Source of the DNA: Alphaproteobacteria bacterium
GTDB taxonomy: Bacteria > Pseudomonadota > Alphaproteobacteria > Rhodospirillales > Rhodospirillaceae
Assembly: GCA_030835385.1 (NCBI GenBank)
Contig: JAURPI010000028.1
Span: 1 to 45,459 of the forward strand
DNA: 45,459 nt
Reading direction: 5' to 3'
The notes under the pieces are model-generated. The model saw nothing but the letters and a program-made list of their open reading frames with translations. It made no database searches and was not told the origin of the DNA. The position numbers and the translations under genes are program-made. Below are positions 9,739-17,760 of the stretch, in pieces. Each line of letters opens with the position of its first letter. Within the stretch, counting starts at the first letter, position 1.

Positions 9739-10086
9739 ATGAATAACCTGAGCCCCACGCCAGCCGTATCTCTTACCGAACGCGCGGCTGCCAGAGTAAC
9801 CACCCTGATCACCGAGGAAGGTGATGACAGCTTGATGCTGCGGCTCAGCGTGTCCGGTGGTGGCTGTTCGGGATTCTCCTATGGCTTTTGCCTCGATTCT
9901 GAAACCACGAATGACGACAAAGTGTTTGAGTTTCATCGTGTTAAGCTGGTGATCGACGATATGTCTTTGGACCTGCTCGGCGGGTCAGAGATCGACTACG
10001 TGGACGACCTCATGGCTGCGTCCTTCCGAATCAACAATCCTAACGCTAGTTCCACATGTGGCTGCGGAACCTCTTTTTCTATTTAG
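9739..10086 (+). CDS. erpA: A-type iron-sulfur cluster carrier/insertion protein
   Basis: HesB/IscA/ErpA family protein (115 residues) that carries Fe-S clusters to apo-enzymes in the cytoplasm. The three conserved cysteines are Cys43 (SGGGCSGFSYGF), Cys107 and Cys109 (STCGCGTSFSI). The erpA-type call, rather than iscA or sufA, rests on the sequence and the position divergent from dgt-argS, the standard location in alphaproteobacteria. IlvD, an Fe-S enzyme encoded in this window, is a plausible client. The stop overlaps the convergent small secreted-protein gene by 4 bases. Confidence 0.93.
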   Translation: MNNLSPTPAVSLTERAAARVTTLITEEGDDSLMLRLSVSGGGCSGFSYGFCLDSETTNDDKVFEFHRVKLVIDDMSLDLLGGSEIDYVDDLMAASFRINNPNASSTCGCGTSFSI

Positions 10087-10388
10087 CCGCCGCGCCAGAG
10101 CGGCACAGACCTGTTCGCAACAGACATATCGAGCGAGACTTTAGCATAGCTAAGCCCGTTGGCTCGGCTGATCCCTTGCACGCGCACGGTATAGAGTTGA
10201 CGCACATCTTGGATTGATATGTCCGTATTGTAATGCGGTTGCGCCAACTTGCTCGCAAATTTGAGCTCAATTGAATTTGTGCAGGGCGTGCACATATCGC
10301 TCTGCGCTAACGCTGGAGAACTCAATAGAAACGCAATTAAGATAGACGCGCATGAACGTCTTGGTAGCCCGCGCTTTGAACAGGGCAA
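10083..10388 (-). CDS. Small secreted CxxC protein, unknown function
   Basis: I do not recognise this family. The 101-residue product has a basic n-region (KRGLPRR), a hydrophobic core and a signal-peptidase site in SILIAFLLSSPALAQ. The mature part begins with DMCTPCTNSIELKF. The CTPC pair could form a disulphide in the periplasm, but there is no thioredoxin fold signature. The start is a TTG at 10386-10388 with AGGA five bases upstream; no in-frame ATG precedes the signal peptide. It lies just past the terminator of the upstream TonB-receptor gene, so either it has its own promoter, which I could not see, or it depends on read-through. Confidence 0.65.
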   Translation of the reverse strand: MPCSKRGLPRRSCASILIAFLLSSPALAQSDMCTPCTNSIELKFASKLAQPHYNTDISIQDVRQLYTVRVQGISRANGLSYAKVSLDMSVANRSVPLWRGG

Positions 10389-10408
10389 GGCGATCCTGAA
10401 AAAAGAAA

Positions 10409-10437
10409 CGGGCCCGAGGCTAAAAGCCTCGGGCCCG
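10409..10437 (-). terminator. Intrinsic terminator of the TonB-receptor gene
   Basis: A perfect 12-base-pair, GC-rich stem (10409-10420 pairing with 10426-10437, loop TAAAA) is followed on the minus strand by a T-rich run (TTTCTTTTTT). It lies 30 bases after the stop of the receptor gene. On the plus strand no T-tract follows, so it acts on the minus strand. Confidence 0.9.
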
Positions 10438-10466
10438 CAGGGATCCCCCCCCCTGTGAAAGGATCC

Positions 10467-13070
10467 TTAGAAGTCTATGGTCGAACGCAGACCGAACTGA
10501 CGTTTCTGCTGTGGGTTCACCGCAATGCCTTGGAAACGGGTAAAGTTAAAGTTCCCCGCATCAAAAACAAAGTCGATAGCCCGTGTAGCGCCAAGCCAAG
10601 CCTTCGTGTCGAAAAGGTTACGAACGTAGAATTCGAGACGGAAGTCTTCCTTGACGACACCAGCCCTCACGTGAGTGAGGAAGTAGTCCGGACCGCGGAT
10701 TAGGTTTGCGTTATCGGCCCAGTACTCGCCTGAGTAAATAAAGTCAGCACGAGCGAACCAATCCCAATTAGCGTTAAGTGTATCCGTATAGGTCGTGGAC
10801 AGATTGCCCTGCCATTCAGGATACCGCGTAGCTTCAAGGTCAGTAAGGTTTTCAAGTCCAGTCGACTGAATGGTCGAACGACTTGCAAATTCGGTCCACT
10901 TGTTTTGCTGCCAACTGAAGTTGAACTGAACATCCCAGTTTTCTGAGATTGCATAGCCGCTTTCAATTTCCAGTCCATAGAGTTCTTGACTACCAGACAC
11001 CTGAATACCCAGGGAGTTGGCGAACGAGTTAGGTATACCATCCCGCAATGCTGGGTCTTCATCATCCCGGAAGAAACTAACCGTTAGTCCGAATGGAACG
11101 TTTGCCCATTCATAGTAATAGGCCGATGCATTAAAGCGGGCACGTCCCTCCATAAGAACTTGTTTCCAACCCAACTCATATGAAGTCAGTGTTTGAGTTG
11201 GTGTGGAAGCAAGAAGCTCACCGCCTGGCGTTTGCGACGCAAACTGATCACATTCTGACGCCGTCGACGGCAATCCAGTAATTTGAGAAATATACGGAAC
11301 CAAGAATTCATTGGGGCTACAGGTCGCAACGAGTCCGTTGGTTACACCAGGAAGAATACCCTTAGAGAACTGGGCATATAGATTAGTGTCATCGGAAGGT
11401 TGGTAGCTCAAAATCACGCGAGGTGTGATTTCTTTGTAGGTTTCTGTCAGTAAGAAACCAGACGCCGTGACTGTCCTCTCATCTTCAGAATAACGCGCTT
11501 CGACAGACAGAGTGATTTCATCTGTAAAGTCATAATCGAAGGATCCGTAGACCGCCCAGACTTTGGCTTCGTTGCCACTAGTTGCTGGGAGGGTAAACAC
11601 ACCCGGACCGCTTGTTGCACAGGCACCTGATAGCAATGACCCTGTGCAGTTTGCGGCAAGCAAGCCACCTGCACCACTTGTTATGAAAGTCTGATCGTAG
11701 TACGTGACGCCAGCGATATAACGGAGGCGCTGGTCTTCCGGTGAATTGATCCGAGCTTCAACGCTATAATCTTCACCATATTTTGGGTCGACCGAATACC
11801 AGCCTGACTCATCCAAGCGATCATAATCGCGCAAAAAATTGACGCCGGACTGATTCCAGCCCGCGATGACCGTCAAGATGTGGCCACCGAATATTTCAAC
11901 ATCGCCGTTAAACCCAACACGTTTCTGATAGCGCTCCATACCAAAGCCATCCAGTGTCGGCACCTTGTCAATAAAGTTGACATCCAATAGCGCCTCTGTG
12001 ATGAGGTTAGGCTGCGGTCCGAACAAAAGTGTGAACGGACTAGCGATAAAGCCGGTCCGGCCTTCTTGAGCAAATGACTGGGGAAAGAGTGAGGTTTCGC
12101 TAGAGAAGCTTGGACCAAACGGGCTACCAAACTTAGGTACATCTCCACAAAAGTATGGTGCCAGGCCATTTTGGGCCGGGGTAATCGTAATAGGACTACC
12201 ATCTGGACCTAATCGATCAAAAGATTTGCCAGCACATGAGTTGGCCGCATCCAATGTGCCTGTTCCAATGAACGGTGCCACTGCAGGACCATCGTCATCT
12301 TTTTGGTACATAACGCGCAGCTTGAAGGATGATGATTCAGTCGGCTCACCGTAGAGCACGCCAGAGATTGTCTTGGATGACTCATCTCCAAGTTTACCGC
12401 CATCAGTAGCGGTCCATTCTCCACCCTTGCTGTAAAGACGAGCGTTTAGGGAAAAGCCTAATTTACCGTCTATGAGCGGGCCATTGAATGACGCGTTAAC
12501 ATCAAAATTGTCGTAGGTGCCAGCCGAGGCCGTGATCCGATTTTCGTACTCTTCTAGGCTAGGGTTTTTGGTGATGTAGTTGATCGCACCAGCAAAGGTA
12601 TTGCGGCCGAAGAACGCCGATTGCGGGCCCTTAATCACCTCGACCCGTTCAAGATCACCAAGACCAATAACGTTCGAATTACCCAGCATGAAAATGCCGT
12701 CGACGAATAGTGAAGTCGGGGCGACGTGGTCGAAGGTGCCGCCAGCGCCCGTAACGCCACGAATTCGGATCAGGGAGTCAATACGACCAGCGCGAACACC
12801 CGCCATACGCGTTTCAAAAGAAAGACCAGCCGTTTGTTGCGCGAGATCGCCGAAATCCTGGAAGCCCGCAGCATTAATGTCATCAGCTGAGAATGCCGTA
12901 ATCGCCAGCGGAATTTCCTGTAGACTTTCAGACCGTTGACGGGCTGTAACAACAATTTCTTCAAGCTAAATCTGCTGAGCAGCAGCCGGTGTGACAACGC
13001 TTGGCCCCGAGACCAAAGTGGCCAAAGCGACTGTGCCAAGCAGCAAAGTTTTTGCTGAATTGAATCGCAT
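10467..13070 (-). pseudogene. TonB-dependent outer-membrane receptor interrupted by an amber codon
   Basis: Reading from the ATG at 13068-13070 gives a clear signal peptide (MRFNSAKTLLLGTVALATLV...PAAAQQI), then an in-frame TAG at 12966-12968 (codon 35), then LEEIVVTARQRSESLQEIPLAITAF, a classic start of the TonB plug domain. The frame then stays open for another 832 codons: plug (VERVEVIKGPQSAFFGRNTFAGAINYITKNP), 22-strand barrel region and a C-terminal Phe (RQFGLRSTIDF). One base (CAG to TAG) separates it from an intact gene of about 867 codons. It could be a recent inactivation, a sequencing error or suppressed amber. The later ATG at 12806 would lack the export signal and TonB box. SD GAGGAG precedes the ATG. 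Confidence 0.88.
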
Positions 13071-13087
13071 TTACTATTCTCCTCAAT

Positions 13088-13101
13088 ACTGAGCGCTCAG
13101 T
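13088..13101. promoter_or_regulatory. Perfect 14-base palindrome before the TonB-receptor gene
   Basis: ACTGAGCGCTCAGT is a perfect inverted repeat lying 18-31 bases upstream of the receptor ATG, just before its ribosome-binding site (GAGGAG). The position suits a repressor operator or a 5'-UTR hairpin. No matching regulator gene lies beside it. The rest of the 194-base gap to xth showed no confident promoter to me. Confidence 0.45.
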
Positions 13102-13264
13102 GTTCACGGAAAAGTGATCAAATGAAACTCCCAAACCCCCGAAGGCGCTGTTTTGAAAGTAGTTTTGTTTTCTTTGTTGCAGAATTACAACGTCTCACGA
13201 CTTCCACGGAGCGGACGGCTGCGCTATGACGGAGGTCCGCTAATTTCAACGCTTCTGAGCCCCC

Positions 13265-14044
13265 ATGATCAAAATCGCCACCTGGAACGTGAATTCCATC
13301 AAAGCACGGCTGCCCAACGCCCTAGCCTGGCTCAAGGAGTTTGCCCCGGACGTGGTCCTGCTTCAGGAGATAAAAACCGTTGATGAGGGTTTTCCGCGCC
13401 TAGAATTTGAAGACCTCGGTTACAACGTCGAAACACACGGGCAAAAAACCTACAACGGCGTCGCGATCCTCTCAAAGTCGCCTATTGAGGACGTGAGTTG
13501 CGGTCTGCCCGGCGACGACGATGATGTGCAAGCCCGCTACATGGAGGGCACAGTCTTCGGCTCAATTCGGGTTGCGTCCATCTACCTCCCCAACGGCAAT
13601 CCCATCGACACCGAGAAGTTTACCTACAAGCTGGGCTGGTTGGATCGGCTCTATGCCCACGTTGAGGAGTGTCTGGCAACTGAAGAAACCTATGTTTTTG
13701 GTGGGGATTACAACGTCATTCCCAAAGATGACGACGTCTACAACATTGCGGCTTTTGCGAAGGACGCCCTGGTTCAGCCTGAATCACGGTCGCGGTTCCA
13801 GGCGATAAAAAACCTTGGCCTGACCGATGCCCTGCGCAGCTTCAATCATGGGCCGCACCAATATTCCTACTGGGATTACCAACGAGGTGCCTGGCAAAAA
13901 GACAATGGCCTGCTGATCGACCACCTACTTCTGTCACCTCAGGCCGCAGACCGCCTGAAAGGGGCCGGGATCGACAAAGGGCCACGCGGCAAGGAAAAGG
14001 CGTCAGATCACACGCCGGTTTGGTGTGAACTCGATGAGAATTGA
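13265..14044 (+). CDS. xth: Exodeoxyribonuclease III (AP endonuclease)
   Basis: DNA-repair nuclease of the exonuclease III/EEP family (259 residues, normal length), cutting at abasic sites and degrading 3' ends. Catalytic positions are visible: Asn8 region (MIKIATWNVNSIKAR), Glu35 (LLQEIK), Asp148/Asn150 (FGGDYNVIP) and Asp248-His249 near the C-terminus (ASDHTPVWCEL). The start ATG is at 13265; the next gene downstream is 90 bases away. The upstream region is shared with the divergent TonB-receptor pseudogene. Confidence 0.96.
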   Translation: MIKIATWNVNSIKARLPNALAWLKEFAPDVVLLQEIKTVDEGFPRLEFEDLGYNVETHGQKTYNGVAILSKSPIEDVSCGLPGDDDDVQARYMEGTVFGSIRVASIYLPNGNPIDTEKFTYKLGWLDRLYAHVEECLATEETYVFGGDYNVIPKDDDVYNIAAFAKDALVQPESRSRFQAIKNLGLTDALRSFNHGPHQYSYWDYQRGAWQKDNGLLIDHLLLSPQAADRLKGAGIDKGPRGKEKASDHTPVWCELDEN

Positions 14045-14056
14045 CGAAATTCGTCA
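14042..14056. promoter_or_regulatory. Palindrome spanning the xth stop codon
   Basis: TGACGAAATTCGTCA has perfect 7-base arms around one central base and includes the xth TGA. There is no T-tract after it, so it is not a standard terminator. It could be a protein-binding site or a small mRNA 3' hairpin. Confidence 0.35.
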
Positions 14057-14075
14057 CTGAATAGTTTGAATGTTA

Positions 14076-14089
14076 CTTATCAGGATAAG
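14076..14089. promoter_or_regulatory. Dyad in the xth/aldo-keto reductase gap
   Basis: CTTATC and GATAAG flank two bases (14076-14089). The dyad is nested inside a wider GTTAC...GTAAC inverted repeat (14072-14097) and is followed by an AT-rich run. It could be a weak terminator for xth or an operator for the aldo/keto reductase gene, which starts 45 bases further on with SD GAGGT. Confidence 0.35.
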
Positions 14090-14134
14090 CATGTAACTTA
14101 TTGTTTTATATGTTCTATTCTATAGAGGTACTCA

Positions 14135-15064
14135 ATGACTAAGACGACCCTGAGCCGCCGCTCTTTCACCTCACTTGCCTCAGGCGCAACTGCTGCCGCA
14201 GCCCTAGGCGCCAAAAGCCAGGTAAAAGCCGCTCCGGCTATGCTAAAGCGCCCTATTCCCTCGTCTGGCGAAACTTTGCCTGTGATTGGTCTTGGCACCT
14301 CAAGCTCTTTTATTGTCGATCGTTCGGACACGGCCGCTCTGGAGCAACGTAAAGCTGTGATTCAGACGCTTCTGGACAACGGTGGAACGCTAATTGATAC
14401 GGCACCGTCCTACCGTGGATCCGAGGGCGTTGTCGGCGATCTAGTTAAAGACCTTGAGGTTGGAAATCAGGCGTTTCTGGCAACCAAGGTACGTAAGGAA
14501 GGAGAGAAAGATGGTCTTGAGGAACTCAACGCGTCTTTCGATCTTCTGCATAGCGACAACATCGATCTGATCCAAGTCCACAATCTGGTTGATACTGACC
14601 GCAAACTCGCCACCATGCGAGAATGTCAACAGGACGGTCGATACCGCTATATCGGTGTCACCCATTGGCGGCCCGGGGCTCAGGAGGCCTTAGCCCCAGT
14701 TATGCAAGACGAGGAACTGGACTTTGTACAGTTCCAGTACAACATTGAGGAGCGTAGCGCTGAAGCCAGTCTGCTGCCCCTCGCCGCGGAGCGCGGCATA
14801 GCGACCCTAATCAACGTTCCTTTTGGCCGCGGCCGTCTGTTCAAACAAACGGAACGCAGAGACATACCGGAATGGGCGACAGATTTTGCTGAGAGTTGGG
14901 GGCAATTCTATCTGAAGTTCATTCTCTCGCATCCCGCCGTGACCTGCGTCATCCCGGCAACCAATAAGCCCCACCACATGGCTGATAATGCGGGAGCTGG
15001 TCGTGGCCGCTTGCCAGATGCCAAAGAGCGCCAACAGATGATCGACTTCGTCGAAAGTATTTAA
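14135..15064 (+). CDS. Tat-exported aldo/keto reductase
   Basis: NAD(P)H-dependent oxidoreductase of the aldo/keto reductase superfamily (309 residues). The N-terminus is a twin-arginine signal: TLSRRSFTSLASGATAAAALGA (Arg8-Arg9), cut probably near residue 32. The catalytic tetrad is visible as Asp88, Tyr93 (LIDTAPSYRGSEGVVG), Lys118 (FLATKVRK) and His149 (LIQVHN). The C-terminal cofactor-binding part has FILSHPAVTCVIPATNKPHHMADNA. Export folded with cofactor through Tat is consistent with the signal, and tatABC is encoded in the same window. The substrate is unknown. It converges on the PAS_5 gene, 15 bases apart. Confidence 0.9.
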   Translation: MTKTTLSRRSFTSLASGATAAAALGAKSQVKAAPAMLKRPIPSSGETLPVIGLGTSSSFIVDRSDTAALEQRKAVIQTLLDNGGTLIDTAPSYRGSEGVVGDLVKDLEVGNQAFLATKVRKEGEKDGLEELNASFDLLHSDNIDLIQVHNLVDTDRKLATMRECQQDGRYRYIGVTHWRPGAQEALAPVMQDEELDFVQFQYNIEERSAEASLLPLAAERGIATLINVPFGRGRLFKQTERRDIPEWATDFAESWGQFYLKFILSHPAVTCVIPATNKPHHMADNAGAGRGRLPDAKERQQMIDFVESI

Positions 15065-15079
15065 GCTGGCCAGAAGGCC

Positions 15080-15607
15080 CTAGGAGGCTCTAATCAAAGG
15101 TTTGCTGGTAGGCACACCAGCACCAACATCGATCCAGTCTTTGCGTTGAAAATGCAGAATGTCTTGTATGAGCTCACCTGAATCCGTGAGCTCTAGGATA
15201 TTATGATAGCGTGCTATGCGTGATCTGCTCGGCCCGTCTAATGAAAGAGGTAAGGTGACCATTTCCCAAGCGATCACGCGGCCTGATGTCGTGCGCAACG
15301 TTGACACTTCCCAAATTCTACAGGGCTGGTCAGCACAATGCTGCATATCAATAGTGAGCCGGTTGGCTTGGTCGTCATCGATAAAATCGTGCCTCTCTTT
15401 GCCGGTGAGATCTACTTTCCAGAGTTCAACCAGGGCTGTGCCAAACAGCGCTACAACATTGCGTCCTGACGACTCAATATCATTGAAAGACATGTAGGGC
15501 TGGGTTTGGGGATCAACGTTGTCCAGAAAGGCCTGAGACGTGGGCACAGAAAATCCGACACGAAGCATATGCCAATGTTCGACAAATGCAGACGCCTTTG
15601 GGGACAA
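15080..15607 (-). CDS. PAS_5-domain (DUF1457-like) protein
   Basis: The 175-residue product fits the alphaproteobacterial PAS_5 family: an opening helix (FVEHWHMLRVG), P-T-S-Q-FLDNVDPQ, SGRNVVALFGTALVELWKVDLTGKERHDFID and a C-terminal beta part (PLSLDGPSRSRIARYHNILELT). These single-domain PAS proteins are mostly uncharacterised; a sensory or ligand-binding role is inferred from the fold only. The start is TTG at 15605-15607, since the frame has a stop shortly upstream and no ATG or GTG before the conserved helix. It stands alone between a convergent aldo/keto reductase and ilvD. Confidence 0.7.
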   Translation of the reverse strand: MSPKASAFVEHWHMLRVGFSVPTSQAFLDNVDPQTQPYMSFNDIESSGRNVVALFGTALVELWKVDLTGKERHDFIDDDQANRLTIDMQHCADQPCRIWEVSTLRTTSGRVIAWEMVTLPLSLDGPSRSRIARYHNILELTDSGELIQDILHFQRKDWIDVGAGVPTSKPLIRAS

Positions 15608-15716
15608 GTCATCGAGATAATTACCGTCGACCAGTGGCTACTCTACCGTGGCGTTTATTCCCAGGTAAATAGTTTCAACAGTTGTTCCACAAGCGAGCTA
15701 CCTTCCGGTCAACACC

Positions 15717-17453
15717 TTAGATATCTGCGTAAACGTGTGTCTCCGCCTTGCCCCCAGGATGGGTAACCGCCCCGTCTTTGGCGTCTCCAACGGTCTGGGC
15801 ATACTTCCACAAGGCTCCGGACTGATAGTCGTGAGCGCGCGGAGCCCAGCTTAATCGTCTCTCGGCGAGCTCTTCGCCACTGACTTCTAGTTCAATGGTC
15901 CCAGCGTCTGCGTCGAGGGCAATCATGTCGCCATCCTCGATCAACGCGATCGGACCGCCGACAGCGGCCTCCGGTCCGACGTGCCCCACGCAAAAGCCCC
16001 GTGTTGCGCCAGAAAAGCGTCCATCCGTGATCAGCGCGACTTTGTCGCCCATCCCCTGCCCGTACAAAGCGGCAGTGGTGGAAAGCATTTCGCGCATACC
16101 AGGTCCGCCGCGAGGTCCCTCATAGCGGATAACTAACACTTCACCTTCGTTATAGGTTTTGTCTTCAACGGCCTTAAACGCATCCTCTTCGCAATCGAAG
16201 CATCGGGCTGGGCCACGGAAGGTCAAATTTTCCATACCGGCCACCTTAACGATGGCTCCCTGAGGCGCGAGCGAGCCTTTCAGGCCAACAACGCCACCTG
16301 TCGGCGACAAGGGGTTAGACGTCGGGCGAATAACATCCTGATCCTCGGGGAATTTTATGTCCGCGAGGTTTTCAGCCATGGTTTTGCCGCTGACGGTGAT
16401 GCAATCCCCATGCAGATACCCACCATCCAGAAGCGCTTTCAGCAAGACCGGAACGCCGCCAATGCCATAGACATCTTTGGCGACATAGCGCCCACCTGGC
16501 TTCAAATCAGCGATGTACGGCGTCTTCTTGAAGATTTCACAGACATCATCGAGATCGAATTTAATTCCCGCCTCATGGGCGATAGCCGGCAGGTGAAGGC
16601 CGCCATTGGTCGACCCGCCAGACGCGGCCACCACCACAGCAGCATTTTCAAGGGCTTTGCGGGTCACGATGTCCCGAGGGCGCAGGCCAGTCTCGATAAG
16701 CTTCATAACCGCTCGGCCGGATTCTTCGCCAAAATGATCACGAGACTCATACGGCGCAGGAGCACCTGCTGATCCGGGCAAAGCCAATCCCATAGCTTCA
16801 GACACACAAGCCATCGTGTTGGCTGTGAATTGACCACCACAGGAGCCAGCCGACGGACAAGCAACGCATTCCAGCTCAAACAGGTCTTCGTCACTCATGT
16901 TACCGGCAGAATGTTGTCCAACCGCCTCAAAAACGTCGACGACCGTAACGTCTTTACCTTTGAATTTTCCTGGCAGAATTGACCCGCCATACATAAACAC
17001 AGACGGCACGTTGAGCCGCAACATCACCATCATCATGCCCGGCAGCGATTTGTCGCAGCCAGCCAATCCGACCAAAGCATCATAGGCGTGCCCGCGCATT
17101 GTCAGTTCCACTGAATCCGCAATGACGTCACGGGAAACCAGTGAAGATTTCATGCCCGCGTGCCCCATGGCGATGCCATCAGTCACAGTAATCGTTGTAA
17201 ATTCGCGTGGCGTGCCGCCAGCCTCAACAACGCCCTTCTTAACCGACTGAGCCTGTCGGTTTAGGGAAATATTGCATGGTGCCGCTTCGTTCCAACAGGT
17301 CGCCACGCCGACGAACGGCCGATGAATCTCTTCATCCGTCATGCCCATGGCGTAGTAATAGGATCGATGAGGCGCGCGCTCCGGTCCTTCCGTCACGTAG
17401 CGTGATGGAAGCTTAGACTTATCAAAAACCGGTTTTTTAGTGTCATCTGGCAT
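15717..17453 (-). CDS. ilvD: Dihydroxy-acid dehydratase
   Basis: Fe-S enzyme of branched-chain amino-acid synthesis that dehydrates 2,3-dihydroxy-isovalerate and -methylvalerate (578 residues). Likely cluster-ligand cysteines are Cys60 ([11 protein letters not shown]), Cys133 ([13 protein letters not shown]) and Cys205 ([16 protein letters not shown]). Other conserved parts are [12 protein letters not shown] and [12 protein letters not shown]. The length and motifs fit the IlvD group rather than the sugar-acid dehydratases, though the two are related. It follows valS and a small ORF on the same strand. ErpA from this window may supply its cluster (inference). Confidence 0.96.
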   Translation of the reverse strand: MPDDTKKPVFDKSKLPSRYVTEGPERAPHRSYYYAMGMTDEEIHRPFVGVATCWNEAAPCNISLNRQAQSVKKGVVEAGGTPREFTTITVTDGIAMGHAGMKSSLVSRDVIADSVELTMRGHAYDALVGLAGCDKSLPGMMMVMLRLNVPSVFMYGGSILPGKFKGKDVTVVDVFEAVGQHSAGNMSDEDLFELECVACPSAGSCGGQFTANTMACVSEAMGLALPGSAGAPAPYESRDHFGEESGRAVMKLIETGLRPRDIVTRKALENAAVVVAASGGSTNGGLHLPAIAHEAGIKFDLDDVCEIFKKTPYIADLKPGGRYVAKDVYGIGGVPVLLKALLDGGYLHGDCITVSGKTMAENLADIKFPEDQDVIRPTSNPLSPTGGVVGLKGSLAPQGAIVKVAGMENLTFRGPARCFDCEEDAFKAVEDKTYNEGEVLVIRYEGPRGGPGMREMLSTTAALYGQGMGDKVALITDGRFSGATRGFCVGHVGPEAAVGGPIALIEDGDMIALDADAGTIELEVSGEELAERRLSWAPRAHDYQSGALWKYAQTVGDAKDGAVTHPGGKAETHVYADI

Positions 17454-17507
17454 AGGAATGGTCCTGTGGTAACGGCTCTAAGCTGATTAACGCCGGTTTT
17501 AGGCCAC

Positions 17508-17696
17508 TTATCCCAATTTCGCCAGTATAATGAGGCTTAATTTTGCACTGTCCCACGGTCCAGGAGGTTGAGCTGATAGCCTGGTCGCCAAGTCGCGCGA
17601 CACGTCCAGCTCACCGGACACCAAAGCGGCTTCGGCACGGGCTTGCATGTCCGCCCTCGATTCCTTTGCCGGAGTTTTGCCGGAGGGGCTTCTCAT
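17508..17696 (-). CDS. Small hypothetical protein between valS and ilvD
   Basis: A 62-residue ORF in the 307-base gap between valS and ilvD, on the same strand. It begins with ATG and reads MRSPSGKTPAKESRADMQA, then a helical stretch (RAEAALVSGELDVSRDLATRL) and a short tail. The composition resembles real coding sequence (Ala/Arg/Leu helix) and spacing to both neighbours is operon-like. The ribosome-binding site is weak and I do not recognise a family. It may be a small real protein or chance. Confidence 0.4.
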   Translation of the reverse strand: MRSPSGKTPAKESRADMQARAEAALVSGELDVSRDLATRLSAQPPGPWDSAKLSLIILAKLG

Positions 17697-17760
17697 CGTG
17701 GACTAATCTGAAATCCCATTGTTCCAACTAAGACTCTAAAATCTTCTGGCGAATTCCTGA

